A stretch of DNA of 34,865 nt from Bacteroidales bacterium. Its GTDB lineage: Bacteria > Bacteroidota > Bacteroidia > Bacteroidales > UBA932. The position numbers and the translations under genes are program-made. Location of the stretch: positions 1 to 34,865 of the forward strand of contig JAFXUS010000010.1 in the NCBI GenBank assembly GCA_017535125.1. Direction: 5' to 3'. How positions within the stretch are numbered: position 1 is the first letter of the stretch; each line of letters opens with the position of its first letter. The notes beneath the pieces are model-generated. The model saw only the letters and a program-made list of their open reading frames with translations, made no database searches and had not been told where the DNA came from. Shown here piece after piece: positions 8,023 through 15,659 of the stretch.

Positions 8023-8758
8023 CACCGTCGCGTCCGTCAGCAAGCTGGTGGACAAAGTGAACCGCCTGCCGGTGGAATTCCCGGATTACCCGCTGCCCGC
8101 CTCGGTATGCGTCTATCCCAACTTCGCGCCCGTCGTGCGCGAGCTGCGCTGCAGCCCGGAAGTGCACGTGACCACGGTCGCGAGCTGCTTCCCCTCTGCC
8201 CAGAGCTTCCTGGAGGTGAAGGTGCAGGAGTGCGTCCTGGCCGTGCGGAACGGCGCGGACGAAGTGGACATCGTCCTGGCGCTGAATGCCTTCCTGGCGG
8301 AGGATTACGCCGCCGCGTCGAATGAGATCGTGCAGATGCGGCAGGCCATCGACGCCGAAGCCGCCCGCGTGGGGCGCCCCGTCGTGCTCAAGGTGATCCT
8401 GGAGACGGGCCTGCTCGTGACGCCGGAGCGCATCGCCCAGGCTTCGTTCCTGGCCATGGAGGCCGGCGCAGACTTCATCAAGACCTCGACGGGCAAGGTG
8501 GAGGTCAACGCCACGCCGATGGCCGCCTGGGTTATGTGCGAGTGCATCAAGGCCTTCTACGAGAAGACCGGCCGCAAGGTCGGCTTCAAGGCCGCCGGCG
8601 GCATCTCCAACGACCGCGACGCCCTGCTCTATTACTATATCGGCGCCACGGTGCTCGGCAAGGAGTGGGTGGACAAGGCGACGTTCCGCTTCGGCGTGAG
8701 CCGCCTGGGCAACAGCCTGATGAGCGCAATCGAACAAAAGACGGTCAATTTCTTCTGA
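7868..8758 (+). CDS. deoC: Deoxyribose-phosphate aldolase
   Basis: Splits 2-deoxyribose 5-phosphate into acetaldehyde and glyceraldehyde 3-phosphate in deoxynucleoside breakdown. The 296-residue product carries VASCFPSAQS, GADEVDIVLALNAFL, KVILETG and GADFIKTSTGK, in which Lys205 is the Schiff-base lysine. It is longer at the N terminus than the E. coli enzyme, with a helical extension containing ADRIQTVASNL. I chose ATG at 7868 rather than the in-frame TTG at 7844 because it is preceded by an A/C-rich leader and fits the extension. It overlaps the upstream DUF4296 reading frame by 155 bases. A terminator follows. Confidence 0.96.
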   Translation: MDYLKKYGYSPVEEEVADRIQTVASNLGGLSSPEVLKKCFSLMDLTTLKSNDTVASVSKLVDKVNRLPVEFPDYPLPASVCVYPNFAPVVRELRCSPEVHVTTVASCFPSAQSFLEVKVQECVLAVRNGADEVDIVLALNAFLAEDYAAASNEIVQMRQAIDAEAARVGRPVVLKVILETGLLVTPERIAQASFLAMEAGADFIKTSTGKVEVNATPMAAWVMCECIKAFYEKTGRKVGFKAAGGISNDRDALLYYYIGATVLGKEWVDKATFRFGVSRLGNSLMSAIEQKTVNFF

Positions 8759-8796
8759 TCCGTATGATTCTTTCGGTCCCCGTGACCGGCGAAATG

Positions 8797-8827
8797 AGCC
8801 CTGCACGCTTGCGTGCGGGGCTTTTTT
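8797..8827 (+). terminator. Intrinsic terminator after deoC
   Basis: The stem AGCCCTGCACGC / GCGTGCGGGGCT (one G-T pair, very short loop) is followed by six T bases at 8822-8827. It closes the ftsY-pheT-deoC stretch. Confidence 0.88.
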
Positions 8828-8901
8828 GAAATTAAACGATTAATCGGAAATGTAAACGGATCGTTCGCGCGACCTTTGCCGGTGCATAAAACTACTGGCT
8901 T

Positions 8902-10482
8902 ATGAAAAGGTTGTTTGAATTCTTTTTGACGGCCCTGCTGGCCGTCTGCTGCACCGACAAGGTGCTGGAACCCGATGACGGGACCCCCGCGACTCCGCCC
9001 GCCGAGACCGACATGATCATCCTCGGCGATCAGCTGGAGGATCCCTATTCCGTGGGGAACATGACCAAGGCGCTGGCCGCCCTGTATCCAACGAAGGCCG
9101 CCGGCCGCGTGCCCGTGCCCACGACCCATTATTACGTGCGCTTCCTGCCCCAGAACGAAAGACAGTTCAACGAACTGGAGCGGCTGGGCATCGAGCTGCA
9201 GGACCATCCGCTGGACTACGAGATCGTCCGGGACGGAGACTGGTATCACGACCCGGAGATCCCGGACGGGGAGATCACCTGGCAGTACGCCGTCGTCCCC
9301 AGCGACATGGCCCTGCCGCGTCTCATTCGCTATGAGATCCTGGATGCCTGCTACATCCCGAGCGCTGAGATGCCGACCAAGTCGGCCGACGGCATCGACT
9401 GGGTGGCCGTCGAGCGGGCGTCATTCGAACTGACGGGAAACGGCGCGATGCTGGAGGAGGCGCCGACCAAGGGCGCCCCCGTCGAATACAAACCGGCCGG
9501 CCGCATCACCATCCTGGACCCGGCCCGGGGAGAAGCGGAAGGCGTGCGCGGCGTGCGCGTGGCGTGCAACGTCTTCGTCAAGACAGGATACGCCTTCACC
9601 GACGAGGACGGGCGCTACCAGATGACGTTGAGCTTCACCGGGAAGCCACGCTACCGGCTCATGTTCAAGAACTCCGCCGGGTTCAACATCGGCTTCAACC
9701 TGCTGCTGGTGCCGGCCTCCGTTTCCACGCTGGGCGTGGGGGAGGCCACGGGCCTGGACGCGCAGGTGGACCGGAACTCCGACCGGAAACTCTTCAGCCG
9801 CTGCGTCGTCAACAACGCCGGCTACGACTACATCCACCGCTGCGGCGAGACCTCGCCCTCCGTCAAGGCACCGCCGTCCAACCTGCGCTTCTGGCTGTTC
9901 CAGGGCCTGGACGTCAGCTGCACCGCCATGCTGCAGCAGGGGGCGATCATCGACAACGGCCAGATCGGGCGGCTGCTGGGCATCTATTCCATCCTGTTGA
10001 AGATCTTCCTGCCCGACGTCATCCTCGGGCTCAAGGGCCTGGACGATTACGATGAGATTTATGCGGAAGCCGTGCATGCTTTCGCGCACGCCAGCCATTT
10101 CATGCAGGCGGGCAAGGATTTCTGGGACCACTATGTGCGCTTCCTGGTCAAGTCCTTCATCACGTCCGGGTTTACGGTGTACGGTACGGGAGCGGAGGAG
10201 GATCACGGCTATTGCGAGGTGGGGGAGATGTGGGCGCATTTTTTCCAGACAGTCCTGTATCGGGAACGCTACGGCAGCCTGAATGGGCGGCAGTTCGGCC
10301 GGGGCCACTGGTTTCGTCCGGAGGTTCTGATCCAATTGGAGGAACAGGGCCTGGACGCCAACCGCATTTTCCAGGTACTCGAGTCCGACGTGACGGACCG
10401 GGAGATGCTCCAGAAGAAGCTGACGAGCTATTATCCGGAGTACAAAGCGGCCATCAACGAGGCGTTTGCGCTGTACAAATGA
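8902..10482 (+). CDS. Putative lipoprotein with degenerate zinc-metallopeptidase motif
   Basis: A 526-residue exported protein. The N terminus (MKRLFEFFLTALLAVCC) looks like a lipoprotein signal ending at Cys16 or Cys17, though the lipobox is weak. Residues about 70-155 hold a compact domain (HYYVRFLPQNERQFNELE, DHPLDYEIV). About 195-255 (GVRGVRVACNVFVKTGYAFT, DEDGRYQMTL) looks like a carboxypeptidase regulatory-like beta sandwich. The C-terminal part carries AVHAFAHASHF, with His392 and His396, and downstream CEVGEMWAHFF (438-448). This layout recalls HExxH zinc proteases of Bacteroidota, but the catalytic Glu position is Ala393. Function is unknown; it may be a binding protein built on a dead protease. 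A poor promoter box (GACCTTTG) is at 8871-8878. Confidence 0.7.
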   Translation: MKRLFEFFLTALLAVCCTDKVLEPDDGTPATPPAETDMIILGDQLEDPYSVGNMTKALAALYPTKAAGRVPVPTTHYYVRFLPQNERQFNELERLGIELQDHPLDYEIVRDGDWYHDPEIPDGEITWQYAVVPSDMALPRLIRYEILDACYIPSAEMPTKSADGIDWVAVERASFELTGNGAMLEEAPTKGAPVEYKPAGRITILDPARGEAEGVRGVRVACNVFVKTGYAFTDEDGRYQMTLSFTGKPRYRLMFKNSAGFNIGFNLLLVPASVSTLGVGEATGLDAQVDRNSDRKLFSRCVVNNAGYDYIHRCGETSPSVKAPPSNLRFWLFQGLDVSCTAMLQQGAIIDNGQIGRLLGIYSILLKIFLPDVILGLKGLDDYDEIYAEAVHAFAHASHFMQAGKDFWDHYVRFLVKSFITSGFTVYGTGAEEDHGYCEVGEMWAHFFQTVLYRERYGSLNGRQFGRGHWFRPEVLIQLEEQGLDANRIFQVLESDVTDREMLQKKLTSYYPEYKAAINEAFALYK

Positions 10483-10510
10483 GAAGATGGAATGGACCGT
10501 GCAGATTTTT

Positions 10511-10540
10511 TTGTCATTATTCCAAAAAGTTGTATCTTTG
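10511..10540 (+). promoter_or_regulatory. Bacteroidota-type promoter for tRNA-Leu
   Basis: TTG at 10511-10513 within a T run, a 19-base spacer, then TATCTTTG at 10533-10540, an exact TAnnTTTG. The tRNA begins 12 bases after the box, leaving a very short 5' leader. Confidence 0.75.
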
Positions 10541-10552
10541 CAGTCCATTCGA

Positions 10553-10635
10553 GCGCGGGTGGCGGAATGGTAGACGCGCTAGTTTCAGGAGCTAGTACCG
10601 TAAAAAGTGTGTGAGTTCGAGTCTCATCCCGCGCA
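10553..10635 (+). tRNA. tRNA-Leu (CAG anticodon)
   Basis: An 83-base class II tRNA with a long variable arm. Acceptor GCGCGGG (10553-10559) pairs perfectly with CCCGCGC (10628-10634); the discriminator is A10635 and CCA is not encoded. The anticodon loop TTCAGGA is closed by CTAGT/GCTAG and gives anticodon CAG. The T arm is GTGAG-TTCGAGT-CTCAT. It is flanked by its own promoter and a terminator, so it is a single-gene unit. Confidence 0.95.
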
Positions 10636-10636
10636 C

Positions 10637-10671
10637 AAAAAAGAGCAGCCGGATTTCCGGTTGCTCTTTTT
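10637..10671. terminator. Bidirectional terminator between tRNA-Leu and the S41 protease gene
   Basis: The stem AAGAGCAGCCGG / CCGGTTGCTCTT (one G-T pair) has an A run on its left and a T run on its right (10667-10671). It can therefore end the rightward tRNA transcript and the leftward operon whose last stop codon is at 10681. Confidence 0.88.
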
Positions 10672-10680
10672 CGTTATTCC

Positions 10681-12216
10681 TTACTCGGTGGGATGGTCCT
10701 GCATTGCGGCCTTGAAGGTCTCGTCTATTTGTAAGAAGAGGTGGTAGTAGGCCTTGTCGCCGAGCCTGGAGTAGCGGCCGACGAGGGCCTGCACCTGTGT
10801 CAGCATGTACTGGCGCTCCGTGGCCCATTCTTCGGCTGACGGCACGAGGCCGTCGCGGCTCTTCGCGAAAGCGAGGAACTGCCGCTCCAGGCCGGAGCGG
10901 TCCAGATAATTGAGCAGCTGCGCATAGTCGTCGATCTGCGAGAGCTCCTGCTTGTGGCCGTCGAACCAGGCGGAGGCGAAGCGCATGGCCGTGGCCTTGC
11001 GGTTGCAGGCTACGTAGAAGTTGCCGGCGCGGGTGGTGTCCACGGGCACGAATACGTCGGGCAGGATGCCGCCTTTCTCGACGCGCATACTGTCGGCGTG
11101 GACCATCTCGCCGGACTCGTAGCGGCGCAGGACTTCGTACTCATAATCATCGGAATACGGCTTCTGGATGCAGCGGCCGGAGGGCGTGTAGTAGCGCGCC
11201 ACGGTGATGCGCATGCCGGACTTGTCGGTGAAGAAGAACGGTTCCTGCACGAGGCCCTTGCCGAAGGTGCGGCGCCCGTAGAGCCGGGCGCGGCCGTTGT
11301 CCTGCAGCGCGCCGGCGAGGATCTCGCTGGCGGAGGCGGAACCTTCGTCCACGAGGACCTTCAGCCGGAGGTCCTGGAAGGGGCCGGTGCCGTCGGCGCG
11401 GAAGTCCTCCCGCTTGCGGTGGAGGCCCTCCAGATAGACGATCATCGCCCGCCGGGGCAGGAACATGTTCGAAAGCTTGCAGGCCTGGTCCAGGTAGCCG
11501 CCGGAGTTGTCGCGCAGGTCGATGATGAGCTCGGTCATGCCGTCCGCCAGCAGGTCGATGCAGTTCTGGACGAACTCCGCTTCCGTGGTCCGGGAGAACT
11601 TCGACAGGCGGAGGTAGCCGGTGGTGTCGCTGACCATGAAGGCGGCGTCCACGGAGTACGTGGGAATCTTGCCGCGGGTGATCTCGAACGGGATCACCTC
11701 GCGTCCGCGCTGCACGGTGATGAGGACCTTGCTGCCGGCCGCACCCTTGATGCGGCGCACCATGCTGTCCTGCGGGAAATTCACGCCCGCGATGTTGGTG
11801 TCGTCCACCTTGAGCAGGCGGTCGCCGGGCTGCAGGCCGATCTTCTCGGACGGGCCGCCGGGGATGACCTCGATCACGACGGCGGTGTCGTTGGGCACGT
11901 TGAACTGGATGCCGATGCCGTCGAAATTACCGGTCAGGTCGGCTTCCGACTCCTCGAGCACCTGCGGGGGCATGTAGGCGGAATGCGGGTCCAGGGCCGA
12001 CAGGGCGGCGGCCGCGATGGCCTCGCTCACCTTGGCGCGGTCCACGCTGTCCACGTAGTTTTCGTCGATGCTCTGCAGGATCAGGGATACCTTGCGCCAG
12101 TCGCTGCCGCTCACGCGCAGCATGCGGCGGCTCTCGCCGATCCGATACACGAGCAGGGCGATCAGCAGGCCGATGACGACGCCCAGCAGGGCGACCAGGA
12201 TGGAAGATTTCTTCAT
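10681..12216 (-). CDS. S41 family C-terminal processing protease
   Basis: A membrane-anchored periplasmic serine protease of the CtpA/Prc type, 511 residues. One transmembrane segment is at about 5-24. A PDZ domain follows (GIGIQFNVPNDTAVVIEVI, GLQPGDRLLKVDD), then the tail-specific protease core. By alignment with E. coli Prc, the catalytic pair is Ser295 in EGSASASEI and Lys320 in TFGKGLVQ, with Asp306 between. A helical C-terminal domain of about 100 residues completes it, as is common in Bacteroidota members. ATG at 12216 (MKKSSILVALL) is preferred over the upstream extension, which runs into the dCMP deaminase gene and lacks a signal. It starts 4 bases after that gene's stop and ends at a bidirectional terminator. 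Confidence 0.95.
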   Translation of the reverse strand: MKKSSILVALLGVVIGLLIALLVYRIGESRRMLRVSGSDWRKVSLILQSIDENYVDSVDRAKVSEAIAAAALSALDPHSAYMPPQVLEESEADLTGNFDGIGIQFNVPNDTAVVIEVIPGGPSEKIGLQPGDRLLKVDDTNIAGVNFPQDSMVRRIKGAAGSKVLITVQRGREVIPFEITRGKIPTYSVDAAFMVSDTTGYLRLSKFSRTTEAEFVQNCIDLLADGMTELIIDLRDNSGGYLDQACKLSNMFLPRRAMIVYLEGLHRKREDFRADGTGPFQDLRLKVLVDEGSASASEILAGALQDNGRARLYGRRTFGKGLVQEPFFFTDKSGMRITVARYYTPSGRCIQKPYSDDYEYEVLRRYESGEMVHADSMRVEKGGILPDVFVPVDTTRAGNFYVACNRKATAMRFASAWFDGHKQELSQIDDYAQLLNYLDRSGLERQFLAFAKSRDGLVPSAEEWATERQYMLTQVQALVGRYSRLGDKAYYHLFLQIDETFKAAMQDHPTE

Positions 12217-12220
12217 GCCG

Positions 12221-12628
12221 CTATTCGTCAATCTTTTCGACTTCGATGCCGGCGCGGCGCAGCAGGTCGATGCCGTCCGTGAGCCGGTACTCGTCGCGGT
12301 AAACGACACGCCGGATGCCGGACTGGATGATCAGCTTGGCGCATTCCACGCAGGGCGAAGCCGTCACGTAGAGCGTGGCGCCGTCGGCGCTGTTGGCGGA
12401 CTTGGCCACCTTGGAGATGGCATTCGCCTCAGCATGCAGTACGTAGGGCTTGGTCACGCCGTTCTCGTCCTCGCAGACGTTCTCGAAGCCGGAGGGCGTG
12501 CCGTTGTAGCCGTCCGAGATGATCATGCGGTCCTTGACGAGCAACGCGCCCACCTGGCGGCGCTTGCAGTAGGAATTGGTCGCCCAGATGGCGGCCATCT
12601 TCATGTATTTGTCGTCGAATTTGCTCAT
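12221..12628 (-). CDS. Deoxycytidylate (dCMP) deaminase family protein
   Basis: A zinc-dependent deaminase expected to convert dCMP to dUMP in thymidylate supply. The 135-residue protein has the zinc site His65-Ala-Glu67 (HAEANAI) and Cys93-x-x-Cys96 (SPCVEC), plus the YNGTPSGF substrate loop typical of the dCMP deaminase/ComEB branch, not of tRNA adenosine deaminases. It lies 3 bases after the acyl-CoA ligase stop and 4 before the S41 protease start, so the three are likely cotranscribed. The functions look unrelated. Confidence 0.93.
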   Translation of the reverse strand: MSKFDDKYMKMAAIWATNSYCKRRQVGALLVKDRMIISDGYNGTPSGFENVCEDENGVTKPYVLHAEANAISKVAKSANSADGATLYVTASPCVECAKLIIQSGIRRVVYRDEYRLTDGIDLLRRAGIEVEKIDE

Positions 12629-12631
12629 GGG

Positions 12632-14290
12632 CTATTTCTGTCTTTGGTAGAGGTAGCGCTTGATGCTGCGCTTCGGCGTACGCTCGAAATCTTCGGGCAT
12701 GAACTCGATGTGGTTGATCTGCGCGTAGGCGGGCAGGAGCTTGTTGATCTCCGGCAGGCTGTCGTTGATGCGCTTCTCCAGGTCCTCGCCGGACATGCCG
12801 TCCAACTCGCCCTGGTGGTAGTCGGGATAGACGAGGGCCGTCAGGCCGATCTTGTCCTCGACCACGAGGGAATCCACCACGTAGGTGACGTTGTTGATGA
12901 CGGCCTCGAGCTCCTCGGGATAGATGTTCTGGCCGCTGGGGCCGAGGATCATGCACTTGGAGCGGCCGCGCAGATAGACGTAGCCGTCGTAGTCGATCAC
13001 GCCGATGTCGCCCGTCTTGAACCAGTTGTCGTTGGTGAAGGAGGCCTTGGTGGCGTCGCGGTTCTTGAAGTAGCCCAGGAAGACGTTGTCGCCCTTGACC
13101 TGGATCTCGCCGGGCTCCTTGTACGGGTTCTTGGAGTCGATGCGGATCTCGCAGCCCGGCACGGGCACGCCGCAGGAGCCCTTGCGGGCCTTCCACCATT
13201 TGGCGTAGGTGATAATCGGGCCGCACTCCGTCATGCCGTAGCCGACGGTGAATGGGAAATGGATCTGGCGCATGAACTTCTCGACCTCCGGGTTGAAGGC
13301 GGCGCCGCCCAGGATGACTTCCTCGAAGCGGCCGCCGAAGGCCTCGATGAGGTTGTTGCGTATCTTCTTGCGTATCACCTGGTCCACGATGGGGATGCGC
13401 ATCAGCGACTTGTGGCGGTCCACCACCGGCTTGATCTGGGACTTGTAAACCTTCTCGAAGATCAGCGGCACGGCGATGATCACGTCGGGATGGATCTCGG
13501 AGAAGGCCTTCATGATCACCTTCGGGCTCGGGGTGCGCGTCAGGAAGTGTACGTGCGCACCGATGCACATCTCGAAGAGGAACTCGAACATCATGCCGTA
13601 CATGTGGGCGGACGGCAGCATGGCCACCATCTGCGACTCGCAGGTCATCTGCGGCTCCGCCACGGTCATGGCGAAGGAAATGTTGCACCACAGCGAGCGG
13701 TACGGGAGCATGACGCCCTTCGAGAAGCCGGAGGTGCCGGAGGTGTAGTTGATCACGGCGAGCTCCTCGGGCTGGTCCTCGTAGTAGTTGAGATGCTCGG
13801 GCTTGAGCCCCTCGGGATACATCTGGTTGAAGGTGCGGGTGAGGTTCTTGCGCACGGTCACGAGGTCCTGGTTCTTGGCGTAGATGTAGTTGAGGGTGTT
13901 CATCTGCACGATGACTTCCAGGCCGGGCATTTCGGCCTCGGAGAGGCCCTGCCAGATGATTTCGTCCACGAAGAGGACCTTGGCCTCGGAATGGTTGACC
14001 AGATAATGTATGTTTTCAGGTTTGAATTCGTGCAGGAGGGGCACCGGGACGGCGCCGTAGGTCATCGCGGCCAGGAAGCAGACGCCCCAGTGGGCCTGGT
14101 TGCGGGAGCAGAGGGCGACTTTGTCCCCCTTCTTCAGTCCGCATCGCTCGAACGCGATGTGCAGGAGCTCGACGCGTTCCGCCACGTCGGAATACTTGAG
14201 CGTGACGCCCTGGTAGTTGGAGAGGGCTTCGCGTTCCCAGTTCTCCTTGATGCTCTTCTCGAGCGCTTTGTTTACTGAGTGGAATTCCAT
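12632..14290 (-). CDS. Long-chain fatty acid-CoA ligase (AMP-binding enzyme)
   Basis: Activates a fatty acid through an acyl-adenylate to acyl-CoA. The 552-residue product has the adenylation motifs in order: P-loop YTSGTSGFSKG (182-192), GYGMTECGP (350-358), TGDIG (426-430) and GQNIYPEELE (453-462). A basic C-terminal end (TPKRSIKRYLYQ) is where the second-half-reaction Lys lies. No transmembrane segment is seen. The start ATG at 14290 lies inside the 3' end of the upstream lipoprotein gene, a 19-base overlap suggesting translational coupling. The exact chain length and acceptor cannot be read from the sequence; a role in recycling exogenous or membrane fatty acids is inference. Confidence 0.92.
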   Translation of the reverse strand: MEFHSVNKALEKSIKENWEREALSNYQGVTLKYSDVAERVELLHIAFERCGLKKGDKVALCSRNQAHWGVCFLAAMTYGAVPVPLLHEFKPENIHYLVNHSEAKVLFVDEIIWQGLSEAEMPGLEVIVQMNTLNYIYAKNQDLVTVRKNLTRTFNQMYPEGLKPEHLNYYEDQPEELAVINYTSGTSGFSKGVMLPYRSLWCNISFAMTVAEPQMTCESQMVAMLPSAHMYGMMFEFLFEMCIGAHVHFLTRTPSPKVIMKAFSEIHPDVIIAVPLIFEKVYKSQIKPVVDRHKSLMRIPIVDQVIRKKIRNNLIEAFGGRFEEVILGGAAFNPEVEKFMRQIHFPFTVGYGMTECGPIITYAKWWKARKGSCGVPVPGCEIRIDSKNPYKEPGEIQVKGDNVFLGYFKNRDATKASFTNDNWFKTGDIGVIDYDGYVYLRGRSKCMILGPSGQNIYPEELEAVINNVTYVVDSLVVEDKIGLTALVYPDYHQGELDGMSGEDLEKRINDSLPEINKLLPAYAQINHIEFMPEDFERTPKRSIKRYLYQRQK

Positions 14291-15561
14291 ATCAATCTAA
14301 TGCCTTTCTTGCCCCAGGCAAGGGTCTTTCCGGGTTGATGAATGATGAAGCGGCAGCCGCGCCCGGGCCAGTCGAGGACGGGCTCCTCGGGCCGCTCGGC
14401 CGCGATGAAGGCCTCCACGGCCTCCGGGCTGCCATAGATCTGCCACCCGCGCGAGCAGGCAGTGCAGCTGTCGTCGGCGAGCGCGAAAGCGTTGCCGTAG
14501 AGGGCGGGCAGGAAGCCGCGCCGGGGATTCTCATAAGGTTCGCGCTCCGTCGCCGGCTTGGCCGGGCGGACGAGCGCCACGACGCCGCCCCCGAAGTGCA
14601 CGAGCGCCACTTCGCGGACGTTCACCTCCTGCTCCCATTTGAGCGGATCCTTCCCGCTCTCCTTGCGGAGCGCCGCCAACTGCTTCTCGTACGCGGTCAG
14701 CTTGACGGACGCGTCCTGCCAGCGCACCACGGCCTTGCGGAGCTCGGGCAGCGCCACCGGCAGGGCCAGCGCGAAGCGGACGTCCTGCGGAAGAATGGCG
14801 CCCAGGCGGCTTTCGCCGAAGGGCAGCGAGGCGAGGATGTTGGCGTAGAAGGCGTCGTCGCGCTCGCAGACGGGCGCGACCTGGAAGCCGTCACCAGCGG
14901 GCGTGAGCACGGTCCAGTCGGCAACGGTGCCGAGGAAGCGGGTCAGCTCCCGGCGGGGGAAGAATTCCTGCAGCCAGCCCTTCGGGGCCAGGCGCTCGGG
15001 TGCTCCGCCGCCGCGGAAAATGATGAAATCCTGCCCGCCGGCCGCCGCCAGAGCCTGGCGGAATCCCGGCGCGTCGAGGATGGAGGTGTATTCGGTCAGG
15101 TGCCGCCGGACGGCGGTCAGCTGGGCGTTGGACGGGGTGATGAGCACGAATCCGCGCCGCTTCGCGTCCGGATCGGGGCGGACGTACTCGGCCTGCAGGC
15201 GCAGCGTGGAGGCCTGTGCAAGCAGCGTGTTCACGGCCGACACGGAGTCGGCCTCCACGCGGCCCGCATCCAGCGCGAGCACGGGCACGAGCGAGCCGTT
15301 GTAGCATAGGGAGAGGGCCATTCTGGCATTCTTGAATGCCGTCAGGTCCAGCTGCTGCAGGACGTTGGTCGAGTCGAGCAGCTGCATGCCTTCGGAAGCG
15401 CGGTCATAGCAGATGACGGCCAGCGCGTCCGACGGGACGGCGGCGATCAGCTCCGGAATGCGGCGCTCCTCGCGGACGGCGTTGGCGTTGCGGGGCGGAT
15501 TGCCGCAGGCAAAGAGCAGCGGTAGGGCCGCCAGCAGGGCTATGATGCTTTTTTTGCACAT
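14272..15561 (-). CDS. Putative lipoprotein, unknown function (DUF3352-like)
   Basis: A 429-residue exported protein. The signal peptide MCKKSIIALLAALPLLFAC ends at Cys19 in an LFAC lipobox followed by Gly-Asn. The body begins IPELIAAVPSDALAVICYDR, which recalls the start of DUF3352-like proteins, and has no catalytic motif I can name. I prefer ATG at 15561 over the TTG at 15570 because the promoter box overlaps the latter. It is first in a four-gene leftward operon and overlaps the acyl-CoA ligase start by 19 bases. A link to envelope lipid handling is possible but unproven. Confidence 0.75.
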   Translation of the reverse strand: MCKKSIIALLAALPLLFACGNPPRNANAVREERRIPELIAAVPSDALAVICYDRASEGMQLLDSTNVLQQLDLTAFKNARMALSLCYNGSLVPVLALDAGRVEADSVSAVNTLLAQASTLRLQAEYVRPDPDAKRRGFVLITPSNAQLTAVRRHLTEYTSILDAPGFRQALAAAGGQDFIIFRGGGAPERLAPKGWLQEFFPRRELTRFLGTVADWTVLTPAGDGFQVAPVCERDDAFYANILASLPFGESRLGAILPQDVRFALALPVALPELRKAVVRWQDASVKLTAYEKQLAALRKESGKDPLKWEQEVNVREVALVHFGGGVVALVRPAKPATEREPYENPRRGFLPALYGNAFALADDSCTACSRGWQIYGSPEAVEAFIAAERPEEPVLDWPGRGCRFIIHQPGKTLAWGKKGIRLIWNSTQ

Positions 15562-15567
15562 AACTTG

Positions 15568-15575
15568 CAAATATA
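15568..15575 (-). promoter_or_regulatory. Bacteroidota -7 box for the leftward lipoprotein operon
   Basis: On the minus strand TATATTTG lies six bases before the ATG at 15561, the same arrangement as at ftsY. Transcription would start at or beside the start codon. The -33 element is not clear. Confidence 0.5.
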
Positions 15576-15611
15576 CTAATAATTTGGATTATGATTTTCC
15601 GAGGAAATCCC

Positions 15612-15619
15612 TAACTTTG
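15612..15619 (+). promoter_or_regulatory. Bacteroidota -7 box for typA
   Basis: TAACTTTG matches TAnnTTTG and is 41 bases before the typA ATG. The nearest TTTG upstream (15583-15586) is 25 bases away, farther than usual, so the -33 part is weak. Confidence 0.5.
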
Positions 15620-15659
15620 CACGTTTTTACAGAGAGAGCATTAAGTACTGCAACAGAAT

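Noticed and set aside
8871..8878. GACCTTTG as promoter for the large lipoprotein gene
   Set aside because: One base from TAnnTTTG but no TTG at the -33 distance; too weak to list as a feature.
12217..12309. Upstream extension of the S41 protease into the dCMP deaminase gene
   Set aside because: It would bury the signal anchor; MKKSSILVALL at 12216 is a normal N terminus.
12068..14278. Plus-strand open frame of 736 codons opposite the acyl-CoA ligase and dCMP deaminase
   Set aside because: Antisense frame of GC-rich genes with no domain or signal.
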